A program made the translations under genes and the position numbers. From contig NZ_CP080409.1 of the NCBI RefSeq assembly GCF_019448235.1, forward strand, positions 496,001 to 560,000: a stretch of 64,000 nucleotides of DNA, read 5' to 3'. Source of the DNA: Nocardioides panacisoli. GTDB lineage: Bacteria > Actinomycetota > Actinomycetes > Propionibacteriales > Nocardioidaceae. A model generated the notes under the pieces. The model did not search any database. It was not told the origin of the DNA and was given only the letters and a program-made list of their open reading frames with translations. Shown piece after piece: positions 29,273 to 38,420 of this stretch (position 1 is its first letter; every line of letters starts with the position of its first letter).

Positions 29273-30435
29273 CGCCGGGTGACGGGACGGGGTCCGTCGC
29301 GCGGCGCGAGGATGCGGAGCGGCTGGCCCGCGTCACGATCAGTCTGGTGGCCGAGCCGGGGGACCCGGTCTTCGCAGGGCTCACCCACGAGCTCGGCGGT
29401 GCGGTGTTCCTGGCGGCCCTGCGGGAGGACGCCGACCGCCACGAGGAGCTCGCCGCGGCCTCCGCCCGACTGACCGAGGTCGACCCGGACCGGGCACTGG
29501 ACCAGGCCGCACGACTCGGCGTCCGTTTCGTGATGCCGGGGGACGAGGAGTGGCCGGCGCCGCTCGAGGACCTGGCCGCGGCCGGAGCGGTGCAGGAACG
29601 CGGCGGCCCGCCGGTCGGGTTGTGGGTGCGGGGCCCGATGCGACTGGACCGACTGACGGCATCGGTCGCCGTGGTCGGCTCGCGGTCGGCCACGACGTAC
29701 GGCGACCACGTGGCGGGCGAGATCAGCGCGCGGCTCGGGCAGGAGGGGGTGCCGGTGATCTCCGGCGCCGCGTTCGGCATCGACCGTGCCGCCCACCGCG
29801 GATCGGTCAGCGCCGGAGCGCCCACGGCGGCGGTCCTCGCCTGCGGCGCCGACCGCGTCTATCCCACCGCCCATCGTGACCTGCTGGACTACCTCGCCCG
29901 CGAGCACGCCGTCATCTCCGAGGCGCCGATCGGGGCGGCGCCGCACCGGGTCCGGTTCCTTGCGCGCAATCGCATCATCGCGGCGCTGAGCCGGGGGACC
30001 GTCGTGGTCGAGGCAGCCGCGCGCAGCGGCGCCCTCAACACCGCCAACTGGGCCCAGCGGTTGCACCGCCCCGTGATGGGCGTACCCGGCCCCGTCACCA
30101 GTGCCGCATCGGTGGGCGTGCACCACCAGGTCCGCACCGGCGCGGCGATGCTGGTTACCGGGGGAGAGGACGTGCTGGAGGTGATCGGTGCCGCGGGCGA
30201 GCACCTGATCGAGGAGCCGCGGGGCCCCGAGCACGCCCGTGACCTACTCCCGGTGCGGCAGCGGCAGGTCCTCGACGCCGTGCCCGTCGGTGGCACCGCC
30301 GGCACGGCCTCGATCGCCTCCGTCGCAGGTCTCGCGGTGGTCCAGGTGGGACGCATCCTGCAGGCGCTCCAGGGTCACGGGCTCGTCGACAGATCCCCGA
30401 CCGGCTGGTGGCTGACCGACGCCGGCCGCGCCTGA
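29269..30435 (+). CDS. dprA: DNA-processing protein DprA
   Basis: Binds incoming single-stranded DNA and loads RecA. The Rossmann core runs about 130-330: GSRSATTYGDHVA near 136, SGAAFGIDRAAHRG, and the RNRIIAALS signature near 233. A winged-helix C-terminal domain follows. An N-terminal extension of about 100 residues is usual. Length is 388. Start ATG overlaps the comM stop. The following 226-bp gap (30436-30661) carries the promoter for the pilus cluster. Confidence 0.94.
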   Translation: MTPGDGTGSVARREDAERLARVTISLVAEPGDPVFAGLTHELGGAVFLAALREDADRHEELAAASARLTEVDPDRALDQAARLGVRFVMPGDEEWPAPLEDLAAAGAVQERGGPPVGLWVRGPMRLDRLTASVAVVGSRSATTYGDHVAGEISARLGQEGVPVISGAAFGIDRAAHRGSVSAGAPTAAVLACGADRVYPTAHRDLLDYLAREHAVISEAPIGAAPHRVRFLARNRIIAALSRGTVVVEAAARSGALNTANWAQRLHRPVMGVPGPVTSAASVGVHHQVRTGAAMLVTGGEDVLEVIGAAGEHLIEEPRGPEHARDLLPVRQRQVLDAVPVGGTAGTASIASVAGLAVVQVGRILQALQGHGLVDRSPTGWWLTDAGRA

Positions 30436-30661
30436 AGGGCGGCACGTCCGAGGCGCGAACCTCACCATTTTGGGGGACGCCCCCGCGGCCGGGACCGCTC
30501 TACCGTTGCTCTCGGCCGCACGAGGTGTCCGGGTCCCCGAGGCGGCAGTTTCACGCAAAGGTTCCGTTCATTGGGGGGCGGTGTTCGTCGACTGTCGGCG
30601 GATGTCGCGGACCGAGCTCTGCTGGTCATGTTGCCCCGACACCAGACCTCACGGGGGAAAC

Positions 30662-31012
30662 ATGTTGCACAACGCCATCACCCGCGCCCGTCGTGTCCGT
30701 CGCGACGACGCCGGCTTCACGCTCATCGAGCTGCTCATCGTCATCGTCATCCTCGGGGTGCTCGCCGCGATCGTCGTCTTCTCGGTCAGCGGCATCACCG
30801 ACACCGGTGACACCGCCGCCTGCGAGGCCGAGGTCCAGACCGTGGCCACGGCCGAGGAGGCGCACTACGCGGACCGGGGGAGCTACGGCTCGCTCTCGGA
30901 CCTGGCCACGAACGGCTTCCTGCGGGACGCGGACACCGAGTACGTCGCGTCGGCCTCCGCCGGCGACGGAAGCCTGACGATGGTCGCCGGCGCGCCCTGC
31001 GCTGCTGGCTGA
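30662..31012 (+). CDS. pilA: Type IV pilin (major subunit candidate)
   Basis: A 116-residue prepilin. Its short basic leader ends in Gly18, then FTLIE with Glu at +5, the classical prepilin-peptidase site, followed by the 20-residue hydrophobic spine (LLIVIVILGVLAAIVVF). The globular domain is small, with two cysteines (about 60 and 113) that may form the C-terminal disulfide. ATG 30662 was chosen; the longer frame from 30470 is leader. It is followed 70 bp later by pilT. Confidence 0.93.
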   Translation: MLHNAITRARRVRRDDAGFTLIELLIVIVILGVLAAIVVFSVSGITDTGDTAACEAEVQTVATAEEAHYADRGSYGSLSDLATNGFLRDADTEYVASASAGDGSLTMVAGAPCAAG

Positions 31013-31082
31013 TCTGCGATCGGTGCGAGTGGGGCCGTCGCTCGTCGGCGGCCCCACCTGCACCAGTGACCGGGAGGGTCCC

Positions 31083-32183
31083 ATGTCCCACGCACACCGT
31101 TGCATCGGTGACCGCATCGACGGGTTGCTCGACGCGCTCTGGCGGGCCGGCGGCACCGACCTGATGCTGACGGTCGGGCTGCCGCCGATGGTCCGCGTCG
31201 ACGGCACGCTCGCCCCGCTGCCCGGGCGTGCTGCCCTGACGGCCGACGACACCACTGCGCTGCTGTCGGAGGTGCTCACCAATGAGCAGCGTCACGCCTG
31301 GCAACGCAGTCACGAGTACGACTTCTCCTTCTCCTGGCGCGACCACGCCCGCGTCCGGGGCAATGCCTTCACCCAACGCGGGATGACCGCGGTGGCGCTG
31401 CGGATGATCCCGCGCGCGATCCCGTCCCCGGACGCGCTGGGCCTGCCGCCGGTGCTGCGGGAGCTCTCGCTGCGCCACCAGGGCCTGATCCTGATGACCG
31501 GTCCGACGGGCTCGGGCAAGTCGACCACACTGGCGTCCTTGGTTGACGTGATCAACACGAATCGCGGCTGCCACATCATCACCGTCGAGGATCCGATCGA
31601 GTACGTCCACGACCACAAGCTGGCCGCGGTGAACCAACGGGAGGTCGGCACCGACACCGGCACCTTCCACGAGGCGTTGCGATCGGTCCTCCGCGAGGAT
31701 CCCGACGTGCTGCTGGTGGGAGAGATGCGGGACCTGGAGTCGATCGCCTTCGCCCTCACCGTGGCCGAGACCGGACACCTGGTGTTCGCGACACTCCACA
31801 CCAACGACACCGCCCAGTCGCTGGGGCGGATGATCGACGTGTTCCCGGCCGAGCAGCAGGCGCAGATCCGCGTCCAGCTCGCGGCGGCGCTGAGCTGTGT
31901 CGTCTACCAGCGCTTGGTCCCGCGCATCGGGGGCGGCATGGTCGGCGTCTACGAGGTGCTGGTCGCCAACTCCGCCGTGCGCAACCTCATCAAGGAGGGC
32001 AAGACCCACCAGTTGCGCAACTCGATCGTGACCGGATCGCGAGAAGGCATGGTGACTCTCGAGCAATCGCTGTCCCAGCTGGTGCAGCAGGGGGTCATCA
32101 GCGAGGAGGACGCGGTGGCGCGCAGTCTCCATCCGAGGGACATCGACCCCTTTGCCCGCCGGCCCGTCCCGATGACGACCTGA
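31083..32183 (+). CDS. pilT: Pilus retraction ATPase PilT
   Basis: Hexameric ATPase that retracts type IV pili. Walker A GPTGSGKST at 140-148, Walker B in DPDVLLVGEMRD, and the Asp/His boxes (ETGHLVFATLHTNDTA) are complete. The AVRNLIKEGK motif matches the PilT-specific AIRNLIRE signature. Length is 366 residues. ATG 31083 with GGGAGG just upstream. It precedes pilB by 9 bp. Confidence 0.94.
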   Translation: MSHAHRCIGDRIDGLLDALWRAGGTDLMLTVGLPPMVRVDGTLAPLPGRAALTADDTTALLSEVLTNEQRHAWQRSHEYDFSFSWRDHARVRGNAFTQRGMTAVALRMIPRAIPSPDALGLPPVLRELSLRHQGLILMTGPTGSGKSTTLASLVDVINTNRGCHIITVEDPIEYVHDHKLAAVNQREVGTDTGTFHEALRSVLREDPDVLLVGEMRDLESIAFALTVAETGHLVFATLHTNDTAQSLGRMIDVFPAEQQAQIRVQLAAALSCVVYQRLVPRIGGGMVGVYEVLVANSAVRNLIKEGKTHQLRNSIVTGSREGMVTLEQSLSQLVQQGVISEEDAVARSLHPRDIDPFARRPVPMTT

Positions 32184-32192
32184 GGTCGCGTC

Positions 32193-33932
32193 ATGAAGCT
32201 CACCCGACGCAAGGAGCGCGAGTCCGAGCCACTCCCCGTCCCCGCGGCGGAGGAGGACGATGATCGGCTCGCCCGCCTGCTCATCACCTCTCGCACCGTC
32301 GAGCCGCACCACCTCGACGCTGCTCGGTCCGCCCGGGGGCCGCGTTCCCTCGCCGAGCAGCTGATCGCCTCGGACGTCGTGGCCGATGACCGACTCGCGT
32401 CGCTGGTGGCGGCACACCACGGCGCGCCGGTCGTGGACCTCAGTGCGGTGGAACTGGACCGGCACGCGCTCGACCTCCTCGACGCCGACGAGGCCCGGAG
32501 GATGCGCGCCGTGCCCCTCGCCGCCACCGAGGACGACGTCACCGTCGCCGTCCTCGACCCGGCACCGGAGCGGATGCTCGTCCTGGCCGACATGCTCGGC
32601 CGCACCGTCACCCCCGTGGTGGCGACCCATCGTGACCTCGGGCTGGCCCTCGACGATGCCTACCGCGCCACCCGGGACATCGGCAGCCACGTCGAATCCT
32701 TCGAGGCGCGCGACTCGCTGCGCCAGGAGGCCGCCGACCTCGAGGCCGTCAGCGCCAGCGACGACGCACCGGTGGTGCGGGTCGTGCAGAAGGTCATTAC
32801 GCAGGGCTTGCGCGATCGCGCCTCGGACATCCACATCGAGCCCATCGGCGACCGGGTGCGGGTGCGGTACCGCATCGACGGCGCCCTGGTCGACGTCCTC
32901 GACCTGCCGGGGTCCATCGGCCCCGCGCTGGTCAGCCGCGTGAAGATCCTGGGCGGCATGAACATCGTCGAGCGCCGCCGCCCGCAGGACGGGCAGATCA
33001 GCATGGACGTGGAGGGCCGCGACGTCGACATCCGGGTCTCCACCACCGCGGTGGTCGGCGGTGAGAAGGTCGTGATGCGGCTGCTGGACAAGAGTCGCCC
33101 GCTCTTCCGGCTCGCCCAGCTCGGCATGCCCCCGGACACTGTCGAGCGGTACTCCGCGCTGCTCCAGTCGCCGTTCGGGATGGTGATCTGTGCGGGTCCC
33201 ACCGGAGGTGGGAAGACCACCACGCTGTACGCCTCCCTCGGGGAACTCAACACGCCCGAGCGCAACCTGATGACCATCGAGGACCCGGTCGAGTACACCT
33301 TCGACTCGATCAACCAGATCCAGATCAACGAACCGGCCGGCATCACCTTCGCCGGCGGATTGAAGTCCATCCTCCGGCAGGACCCCGACGTCATCCTCGT
33401 CGGCGAGGTCCGCGACGTCGACACGGCCCGCATCGCCGTCCAGTCCGCCCTGACCGGGCACTTCGTGCTGTCTTCTCTGCACGCCACCGAGGCGGTCTCG
33501 GCGCTCTACCGGCTGCTGGACATGGGCATCGAGGCGTTCCTGATCGCCTCGTCGGTCACCGCCGTCGTCGCGCAACGCCTGGTGCGTCGCAGTTGCGTGT
33601 CCTGCCTGGCGCCCTACGACCCCTCACCCGAGGAGCGCGGTTTCTTCGCGGCGTACGGCGGCACCCAACCAAGCGGCGGCTTCGTCCGCGGCGCCGGTTG
33701 TCGGTTCTGCGCCCACACCGGGTACCTCGAACGGATCGGCGTCTACGAGATGCTCGCGGTCACCGACGAGGTCCGCGAGCTCATCATCGACCGCGCGCCG
33801 CACGACCAGGTGCGGAAGCTGGCGCGGACCCAGGGCATGCGGACGCTGCAGGAGCAGGCGGTCCGCCTCGTCGAGGACGGCACCACGACGGTCGCCGAGG
33901 TCATGCGATCCATCTACGTAGCGGGGGTGTGA
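32193..33932 (+). CDS. pilB: Pilus extension ATPase PilB
   Basis: Motor for pilus assembly. The N-terminal MshEN-type domain (about 1-160) is followed by the GspE/PilB ATPase core with Walker A GPTGGGKTT at 335-343 and DPDVILVGEVRD. The C-terminal zinc site has CVSC near 468 and CRFC near 502. 579 residues. ATG 32193. It ends 3 bp before pilC. The zinc cysteines distinguish it from the retraction ATPase before it. Confidence 0.94.
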   Translation: MKLTRRKERESEPLPVPAAEEDDDRLARLLITSRTVEPHHLDAARSARGPRSLAEQLIASDVVADDRLASLVAAHHGAPVVDLSAVELDRHALDLLDADEARRMRAVPLAATEDDVTVAVLDPAPERMLVLADMLGRTVTPVVATHRDLGLALDDAYRATRDIGSHVESFEARDSLRQEAADLEAVSASDDAPVVRVVQKVITQGLRDRASDIHIEPIGDRVRVRYRIDGALVDVLDLPGSIGPALVSRVKILGGMNIVERRRPQDGQISMDVEGRDVDIRVSTTAVVGGEKVVMRLLDKSRPLFRLAQLGMPPDTVERYSALLQSPFGMVICAGPTGGGKTTTLYASLGELNTPERNLMTIEDPVEYTFDSINQIQINEPAGITFAGGLKSILRQDPDVILVGEVRDVDTARIAVQSALTGHFVLSSLHATEAVSALYRLLDMGIEAFLIASSVTAVVAQRLVRRSCVSCLAPYDPSPEERGFFAAYGGTQPSGGFVRGAGCRFCAHTGYLERIGVYEMLAVTDEVRELIIDRAPHDQVRKLARTQGMRTLQEQAVRLVEDGTTTVAEVMRSIYVAGV

Positions 33933-33935
33933 GCG

Positions 33936-35141
33936 ATGCCCAAGTTCGCCTACGTCGGCGTCGACGTCGACGGGGAACCGGTCAAGGGGACCCACCGGGC
34001 GGTGAGCCGGGTGGAGGCGGAGATCGCGCTCCACGGGCTCCACGTCCGCGACCTCCGCGTCCACGAGAAGAAGAGCCTCCTCCAGTACGAGATCTCCGGG
34101 CCGCGGATCAAGCGTGAGGAGGTCATGCACCTCTCACGCCAGGTCGCTGCCTTCCTGCGTGCCGGGCTGCCGATCCTCGACGCCGTGCACTCCATCGGAG
34201 TCGAAAGTGACAACTCCTCGGTGCGACGGATGATGAACGACATCGAGGACGGCCTGCGCGCCGGTGAGCGGTTCTCCGACACCCTGGAGCGCTACCCGAA
34301 GGTCTTTCCCGCGTTCTATCGAGGGATCGTGCGGTCGGCCGAGCTGACCGGCGAGCTCGACGACGTCCTCGCACGGTTGGCGCTCTACCTCGAGCGCGAT
34401 CTGGAGGCCCGGCGCAAGATCAAGTCGGCACTGATGTACCCGGCGGTGGTGGCGGCGATGTCCATCGTCACGGTCCTCGTGCTGGCGGTCTACGTGCTGC
34501 CCAAGTTCTCCGACTTCTTCGCCAGCCTGGACGCCGAACTGCCGCTGGCCACGCGGATGCTCATGGGCTTCACCGGCTTCCTGGGTGAGTGGTGGTGGGC
34601 GATCCTGGCGTGCCTCGGAGGGGCCGTCGTGGTCGGAGTCGTCGCGCTGCGCTTCCGGCGGGGCAAGTACGCACGCGACGCGCTGTTGCTGAGGATCCCG
34701 GTGCTCGGCGAGGCCATCCAGTACGCCCTGGTCGAGCGGTTCTGCCGGGTCCTCGGATCCATGGTCAGTGCGGGTGTCAACCTTCCGGAGGCGCTCGCCG
34801 TCACCACGGAGTCGCTCCGCAACCGGGTCTACGTCCGGCGGCTCCACGGTGTCGCAGAGGCGATGCTGGAGGGCGACGGCATCGCCACCCCGCTCGCGCG
34901 CACCGAGCTGTTCCCCGGCACCGCGACGCAGATGCTGCGCGTCGGTGAGGAGACCGGGTCGCTGGACGGGCAACTCGACGTGACGGCGCAGTACTACGAG
35001 GTCGAGCTGGACTACAAGATCAACAAGCTGACCGCGCTGTTCGAACCGATCGTCATCGTGACCATGGGCCTCATCGTCGGGTTCGTGGCCGTGGCCCTGA
35101 TCTCGGCCATGTACGGGATCTTCAACGCCGTGGAGATCTGA
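33936..35141 (+). CDS. pilC: Pilus inner-membrane platform PilC
   Basis: GspF/PilC platform protein for the ATPases, 401 residues. It has two cytoplasmic GspF domains (about 60-180 and 265-385) separated by membrane segments near 165-190, 210-235 and 370-395. It starts MPKFAYVGVD, as in PilC. Start is ATG 33936, 3 bp after pilB; next gene begins 2 bp after its stop. Confidence 0.93.
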   Translation: MPKFAYVGVDVDGEPVKGTHRAVSRVEAEIALHGLHVRDLRVHEKKSLLQYEISGPRIKREEVMHLSRQVAAFLRAGLPILDAVHSIGVESDNSSVRRMMNDIEDGLRAGERFSDTLERYPKVFPAFYRGIVRSAELTGELDDVLARLALYLERDLEARRKIKSALMYPAVVAAMSIVTVLVLAVYVLPKFSDFFASLDAELPLATRMLMGFTGFLGEWWWAILACLGGAVVVGVVALRFRRGKYARDALLLRIPVLGEAIQYALVERFCRVLGSMVSAGVNLPEALAVTTESLRNRVYVRRLHGVAEAMLEGDGIATPLARTELFPGTATQMLRVGEETGSLDGQLDVTAQYYEVELDYKINKLTALFEPIVIVTMGLIVGFVAVALISAMYGIFNAVEI

Positions 35142-35143
35142 CG

Positions 35144-35611
35144 ATGCGCAGCAGAGCGGTGCGCGACGACGCCGGCGCGACCCTCGTCGAGACGGTCGTG
35201 GCGCTGACGATCCTAGGACTCGCCGCCGTGGCGATCCTGGGGGGCATCGAGTTCAGCATCAGGTCCTCCGACGTCCACCGCAAGCAGGCCACCGGCGGTG
35301 CCTACGTCCGAAGCCTGGCGGAGGCCGTGCAGGACCACGTCGGGTCCGGTCACTACCAGGACTGCGCCGGTGCTGACCACTACACCGGCCAGGTGTCGCT
35401 CGGCACGCTCCCGGCCGGCTACACCACGAGCCAGTCGGCGGCGCAGAGCTGGAACGGCACGGCGTGGGTCGGCTGCAGCGGCGGCGACGACGGCATTCAG
35501 CGGGTACGGCTCTCGGTCACCAGCCCCGGCGATGCGCAGCACAGCGCAGCGGAAACGATGTACGTCGTCCTCCGTCGACCCTGCGACGGACCGGTCGGGA
35601 ACCCGTGTTGA
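35144..35611 (+). CDS. Minor prepilin-like protein A
   Basis: A 155-residue prepilin-like protein. The processing site is Gly11 followed by ATLVE, with Ala instead of Phe at +1 and Glu at +5, then a hydrophobic helix. The globular domain contains a few cysteines. It is a candidate minor pilin (GspI/PilV-like). It lies just behind pilC, and its stop overlaps the next start. Confidence 0.85.
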   Translation: MRSRAVRDDAGATLVETVVALTILGLAAVAILGGIEFSIRSSDVHRKQATGGAYVRSLAEAVQDHVGSGHYQDCAGADHYTGQVSLGTLPAGYTTSQSAAQSWNGTAWVGCSGGDDGIQRVRLSVTSPGDAQHSAAETMYVVLRRPCDGPVGNPC

Positions 35612-36279
35612 CGCGGGGGCGCGAGCGCATGCGGGCCGAGGACGGATTCACGCTCGTGGAACTGGTCATGACCGTGGCGATTCTCGGCATCGTCGTCGCA
35701 GGACTCTCCGGCGTGGTCATCCAGTACCTCAAGACCGCCGGAACCACCCAGGCGCGGCTCACCGAGTCCGTCGACCAGCAGTTCGTCTCCACCTACTGGC
35801 AGCAGGACGTGAGCAGCCTCGGTCGCCGTGGCTACGCGCCGGCTGCTGCCGATCCGTTCCCGAGTCAGTCCTCGGTCTGGGTGGGGTCCTCGCCTCCGGG
35901 GTGCGGCGGGCCGGTGGGCACGGTGGTCATCGGCTTCGGATGGCAGGACTACCCCTCCGCCGAGAACGACCCGGACCAGGCGTGGACCGCGACGGTCAGC
36001 CACGTGGCGAAGTACGTCGCCACCACGACCGACGGCCAGACCCGGCTGACCCGTGTGCGGTGCCTCGGCGGCTCGGTGACCGACACCCACGTTGTGGCCC
36101 GTCACCTGACGGCGGCGCCGACCGTGGCGTGCCACGACTCCGTGGGGGCCCTCACCCCCTGCACCTCGGCCAGTCCGTTGCCGGCCACGGTCACGCTCAC
36201 CATCGACGTCGGCGTGCAGGACGGGCCCGGAACGACGACCTACAGCACCACCCTGACGGCGGAACGGAGGCAGGGATGA
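35608..36279 (+). CDS. Minor prepilin-like protein B
   Basis: A 223-residue prepilin-like protein (PilW/GspJ-like). Processing site at Gly13 followed by FTLVE with Glu at +5, then a hydrophobic helix. The globular domain has several cysteines. The TTG at 35608 overlaps the previous stop; GTG 35605 and ATG 35629 are alternatives, and the ATG would still leave a short leader before the site. Its stop overlaps the next start (ATGA). Confidence 0.85.
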   Translation: MTRGRERMRAEDGFTLVELVMTVAILGIVVAGLSGVVIQYLKTAGTTQARLTESVDQQFVSTYWQQDVSSLGRRGYAPAAADPFPSQSSVWVGSSPPGCGGPVGTVVIGFGWQDYPSAENDPDQAWTATVSHVAKYVATTTDGQTRLTRVRCLGGSVTDTHVVARHLTAAPTVACHDSVGALTPCTSASPLPATVTLTIDVGVQDGPGTTTYSTTLTAERRQG

Positions 36280-38420
36280 GGCGCGTGGCTCTCAACGCCT
36301 GGCGCCGCGACGACGGCGCCATCCTGGTGATCGCAATCATCGTGGTCACCACGGTTGCCCTCGTTACCGGCGCCGTCCTCAGCCAGAGCGGAGGGAACTT
36401 CATCGCCACCACCAAGCTGCGCGATGTGGCCTCGACCTCGTACGCGGCGGACGCGGCGGCGAACGTGGCGATCAACCACCTCGAACAGGGGTCCGACGCC
36501 CACGACCCGGGTGCGTCCTACCCGCCCTCCCCGTGGGTCTTCAACGACAGTCTCGACGGCGCGGGCTGCTTCGGCATCGACGGTGACGGCAGCCCGCGCG
36601 ACGAGATCCAGCTCAGCGACATCGACCCGGACGGCGACGCCAACGCGGTACGTGTGTCGGCAGCCGTCACGTGCGATCGCGTTGCGGGGACGGGCATCTT
36701 CGGCACCGGCGTCGGCGTCGGCGCGGAAGGTGATGGGCGAGCGCTCACCGTTCTCCAGGACGGACTCACCGTCGATCCGCTGGGCGGGGGTAACGACAAC
36801 GACTTCCTGGTCCGCGGTGGGATCGCTGCCAACGGTGGGATCGCCGTGACGCACGGGAACCTCTACACCAACAGCTACGTGTGGAGCACCAGCTGCCACC
36901 CCGGCGACATCGTCAGCGAGGTCGGTGACGTGCAGTGCAGCCATCCGCCCGTCCCCGACCCCGCTGCTGGCGTGGCAGCGAACCTGGTCGACGTCCCTGC
37001 CCTCCGGAAGCCGACCGGCTGCACCTTCCAGCCGGGCCACTACGACGATGCCGTGGCGCTGACCTCCGCGACCAACGCCTGCAGCACGACCCACTTCCTG
37101 CCCGGCGACTACTACTTCGACTTCCGCAACGATGACCCCGACAACAACGGGGCAATGCCCGACGGCCCCAACGAGTGGACCATCAACACCACGGTGGTCG
37201 GTGGTCAGCTCGGAGACACCGCCACGCCACCGGGGGCCTGCGTCAGCCCGATCGACTCCGCCAGCGCCGAAGGCGTCCAGTTCGTGTTCGGCCACGACAG
37301 CCGCATCGTGCTCGGCAAGGACGCCGAGGTGGAGTTGTGCGGCGACCATCTCGGGGGAACCGCCCCCGTCGTCCTGTTCGGCCTGCGCGACGGCGACGCC
37401 GCACCGCCGGAGCAGGCGACCCTGACCGCCGACGTCGTCGACCTGGAGAGCAGCGGCCCGGGCGCCGGCTTCAGTCCCGCCACGGCGACGGGACAACTCG
37501 ACGAGGTCGATGGCCAGGTCATCACCTGGACGATCGAGGACACCGACGCCGACGACGGCAACGGCAACGGGAATGGCAACGGCAACGGGAATGGCAACGG
37601 CAACGGGAATGGCAACGGGAACGGCAACGGCGGTGGCGGGAGCTCCGACGGCGCGGGCGTCGTGACACTTACCGGGTTCGCCCCGTCAGATGCCGTGCCG
37701 GATGGCGCGCTGCTGACCGACGCCACGCTGGTCGTGCGCCACCGGGAGGACGGTGACGACGTCGAGGACCTCGCCGTGGAGGTCACCGTGGACTCGGCCA
37801 GTTCCGAGCAGACCTGGGCCACGAGCGACACGTGGCGCGAGGACGAGCTGGACGTGACTGAGCTGCTGGCGCCCGCAGTCCACGACGGGGGCGTGGGAGG
37901 GGACCTGCCGACCGTGGAGGTCACCGCCGCGGGGAGCGACGCCGTCGTCGACATCGATGCCGTCGAGCTGGAACTCGAGTACCGTCCGCCGTCGTTGCGC
38001 GCCCAGGCAGCGGACATCACGTTCCTGACCGGGTCCAGCGGCTCGAGCTGGAAGGGATCCTTCGTCGTCCAGGGGAGCACCTACGTCCCCGAGGGTGGGA
38101 TCGACCTCGACATCGGCAACCAGAACGCGGTGGTCGGCTTCCGGTGGGGGCTGGTGGCGCGCGAAGCCGTGATCCGCGGCCTTCCGCAGTACCCCTTCGC
38201 GCATCCGGTGGTGTCGATCCCGGAAGACGGGCCCGGCTTCGGCAGCAACGTCACGGCCGTGGACCTGAGGGTCTACGTCTGTGCGGATCAGGCGACCTGT
38301 TCGAGCGCAACGGGGGAGCCCGCACTCACCTCGCGGGTGCTGATCACCGATCCGACCGACCAGCCGGCCGAGCCCGGCCGACGACGGATGAAGGTGCTGA
38401 GTTGGAGCCAGCAGCGCTGA
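36276..38420 (+). CDS. Large PilX-like pilus-associated protein with Asn-Gly repeats
   Basis: A 714-residue protein with a prepilin-like N-terminus: Gly14 followed by AILVI, where Glu5 is missing and Ile stands instead, then a long hydrophobic helix (about 18-36). The rest is extracytoplasmic and rich in Asp, Thr and Gly. Between two domains, residues 428-452 are a repeated Asn-Gly linker encoded by an 18-bp DNA repeat. I recognise no enzyme motif. The N-terminus resembles PilX/GspK, where Glu5 may be absent; GspK caps the pilus tip. A tip or adhesin role is inferred. ATG start, GGAGG upstream. Confidence 0.75.
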   Translation: MRRVALNAWRRDDGAILVIAIIVVTTVALVTGAVLSQSGGNFIATTKLRDVASTSYAADAAANVAINHLEQGSDAHDPGASYPPSPWVFNDSLDGAGCFGIDGDGSPRDEIQLSDIDPDGDANAVRVSAAVTCDRVAGTGIFGTGVGVGAEGDGRALTVLQDGLTVDPLGGGNDNDFLVRGGIAANGGIAVTHGNLYTNSYVWSTSCHPGDIVSEVGDVQCSHPPVPDPAAGVAANLVDVPALRKPTGCTFQPGHYDDAVALTSATNACSTTHFLPGDYYFDFRNDDPDNNGAMPDGPNEWTINTTVVGGQLGDTATPPGACVSPIDSASAEGVQFVFGHDSRIVLGKDAEVELCGDHLGGTAPVVLFGLRDGDAAPPEQATLTADVVDLESSGPGAGFSPATATGQLDEVDGQVITWTIEDTDADDGNGNGNGNGNGNGNGNGNGNGNGNGGGGSSDGAGVVTLTGFAPSDAVPDGALLTDATLVVRHREDGDDVEDLAVEVTVDSASSEQTWATSDTWREDELDVTELLAPAVHDGGVGGDLPTVEVTAAGSDAVVDIDAVELELEYRPPSLRAQAADITFLTGSSGSSWKGSFVVQGSTYVPEGGIDLDIGNQNAVVGFRWGLVAREAVIRGLPQYPFAHPVVSIPEDGPGFGSNVTAVDLRVYVCADQATCSSATGEPALTSRVLITDPTDQPAEPGRRRMKVLSWSQQR
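37557..37628. repeat. 18-bp tandem repeat inside the PilX-like gene
   Basis: Three perfect 18-bp units (37557-37574, 37575-37592, 37593-37610; unit GGCAACGGCAACGGGAAT) plus a degenerate fourth (37611-37628). Each encodes three Gly-Asn pairs, and the length is a multiple of three, so copy number change keeps the frame. Confidence 0.95.

Noticed and set aside
30436..30661. Possible c-di-GMP riboswitch before the pilin (ACGCAAAG near 30553)
   Set aside because: The GEMM core motif ACGCAAAG is there, but the upstream GCAAACC element and the GAAA tetraloop hairpin are absent, and no matching P1 stem pairs. Only a short GGGGG/CCCCC hairpin near 30472 remains.
37557..37628. CRISPR array or tandem satellite
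   Set aside because: Units are contiguous without spacers and are in frame in a protein.
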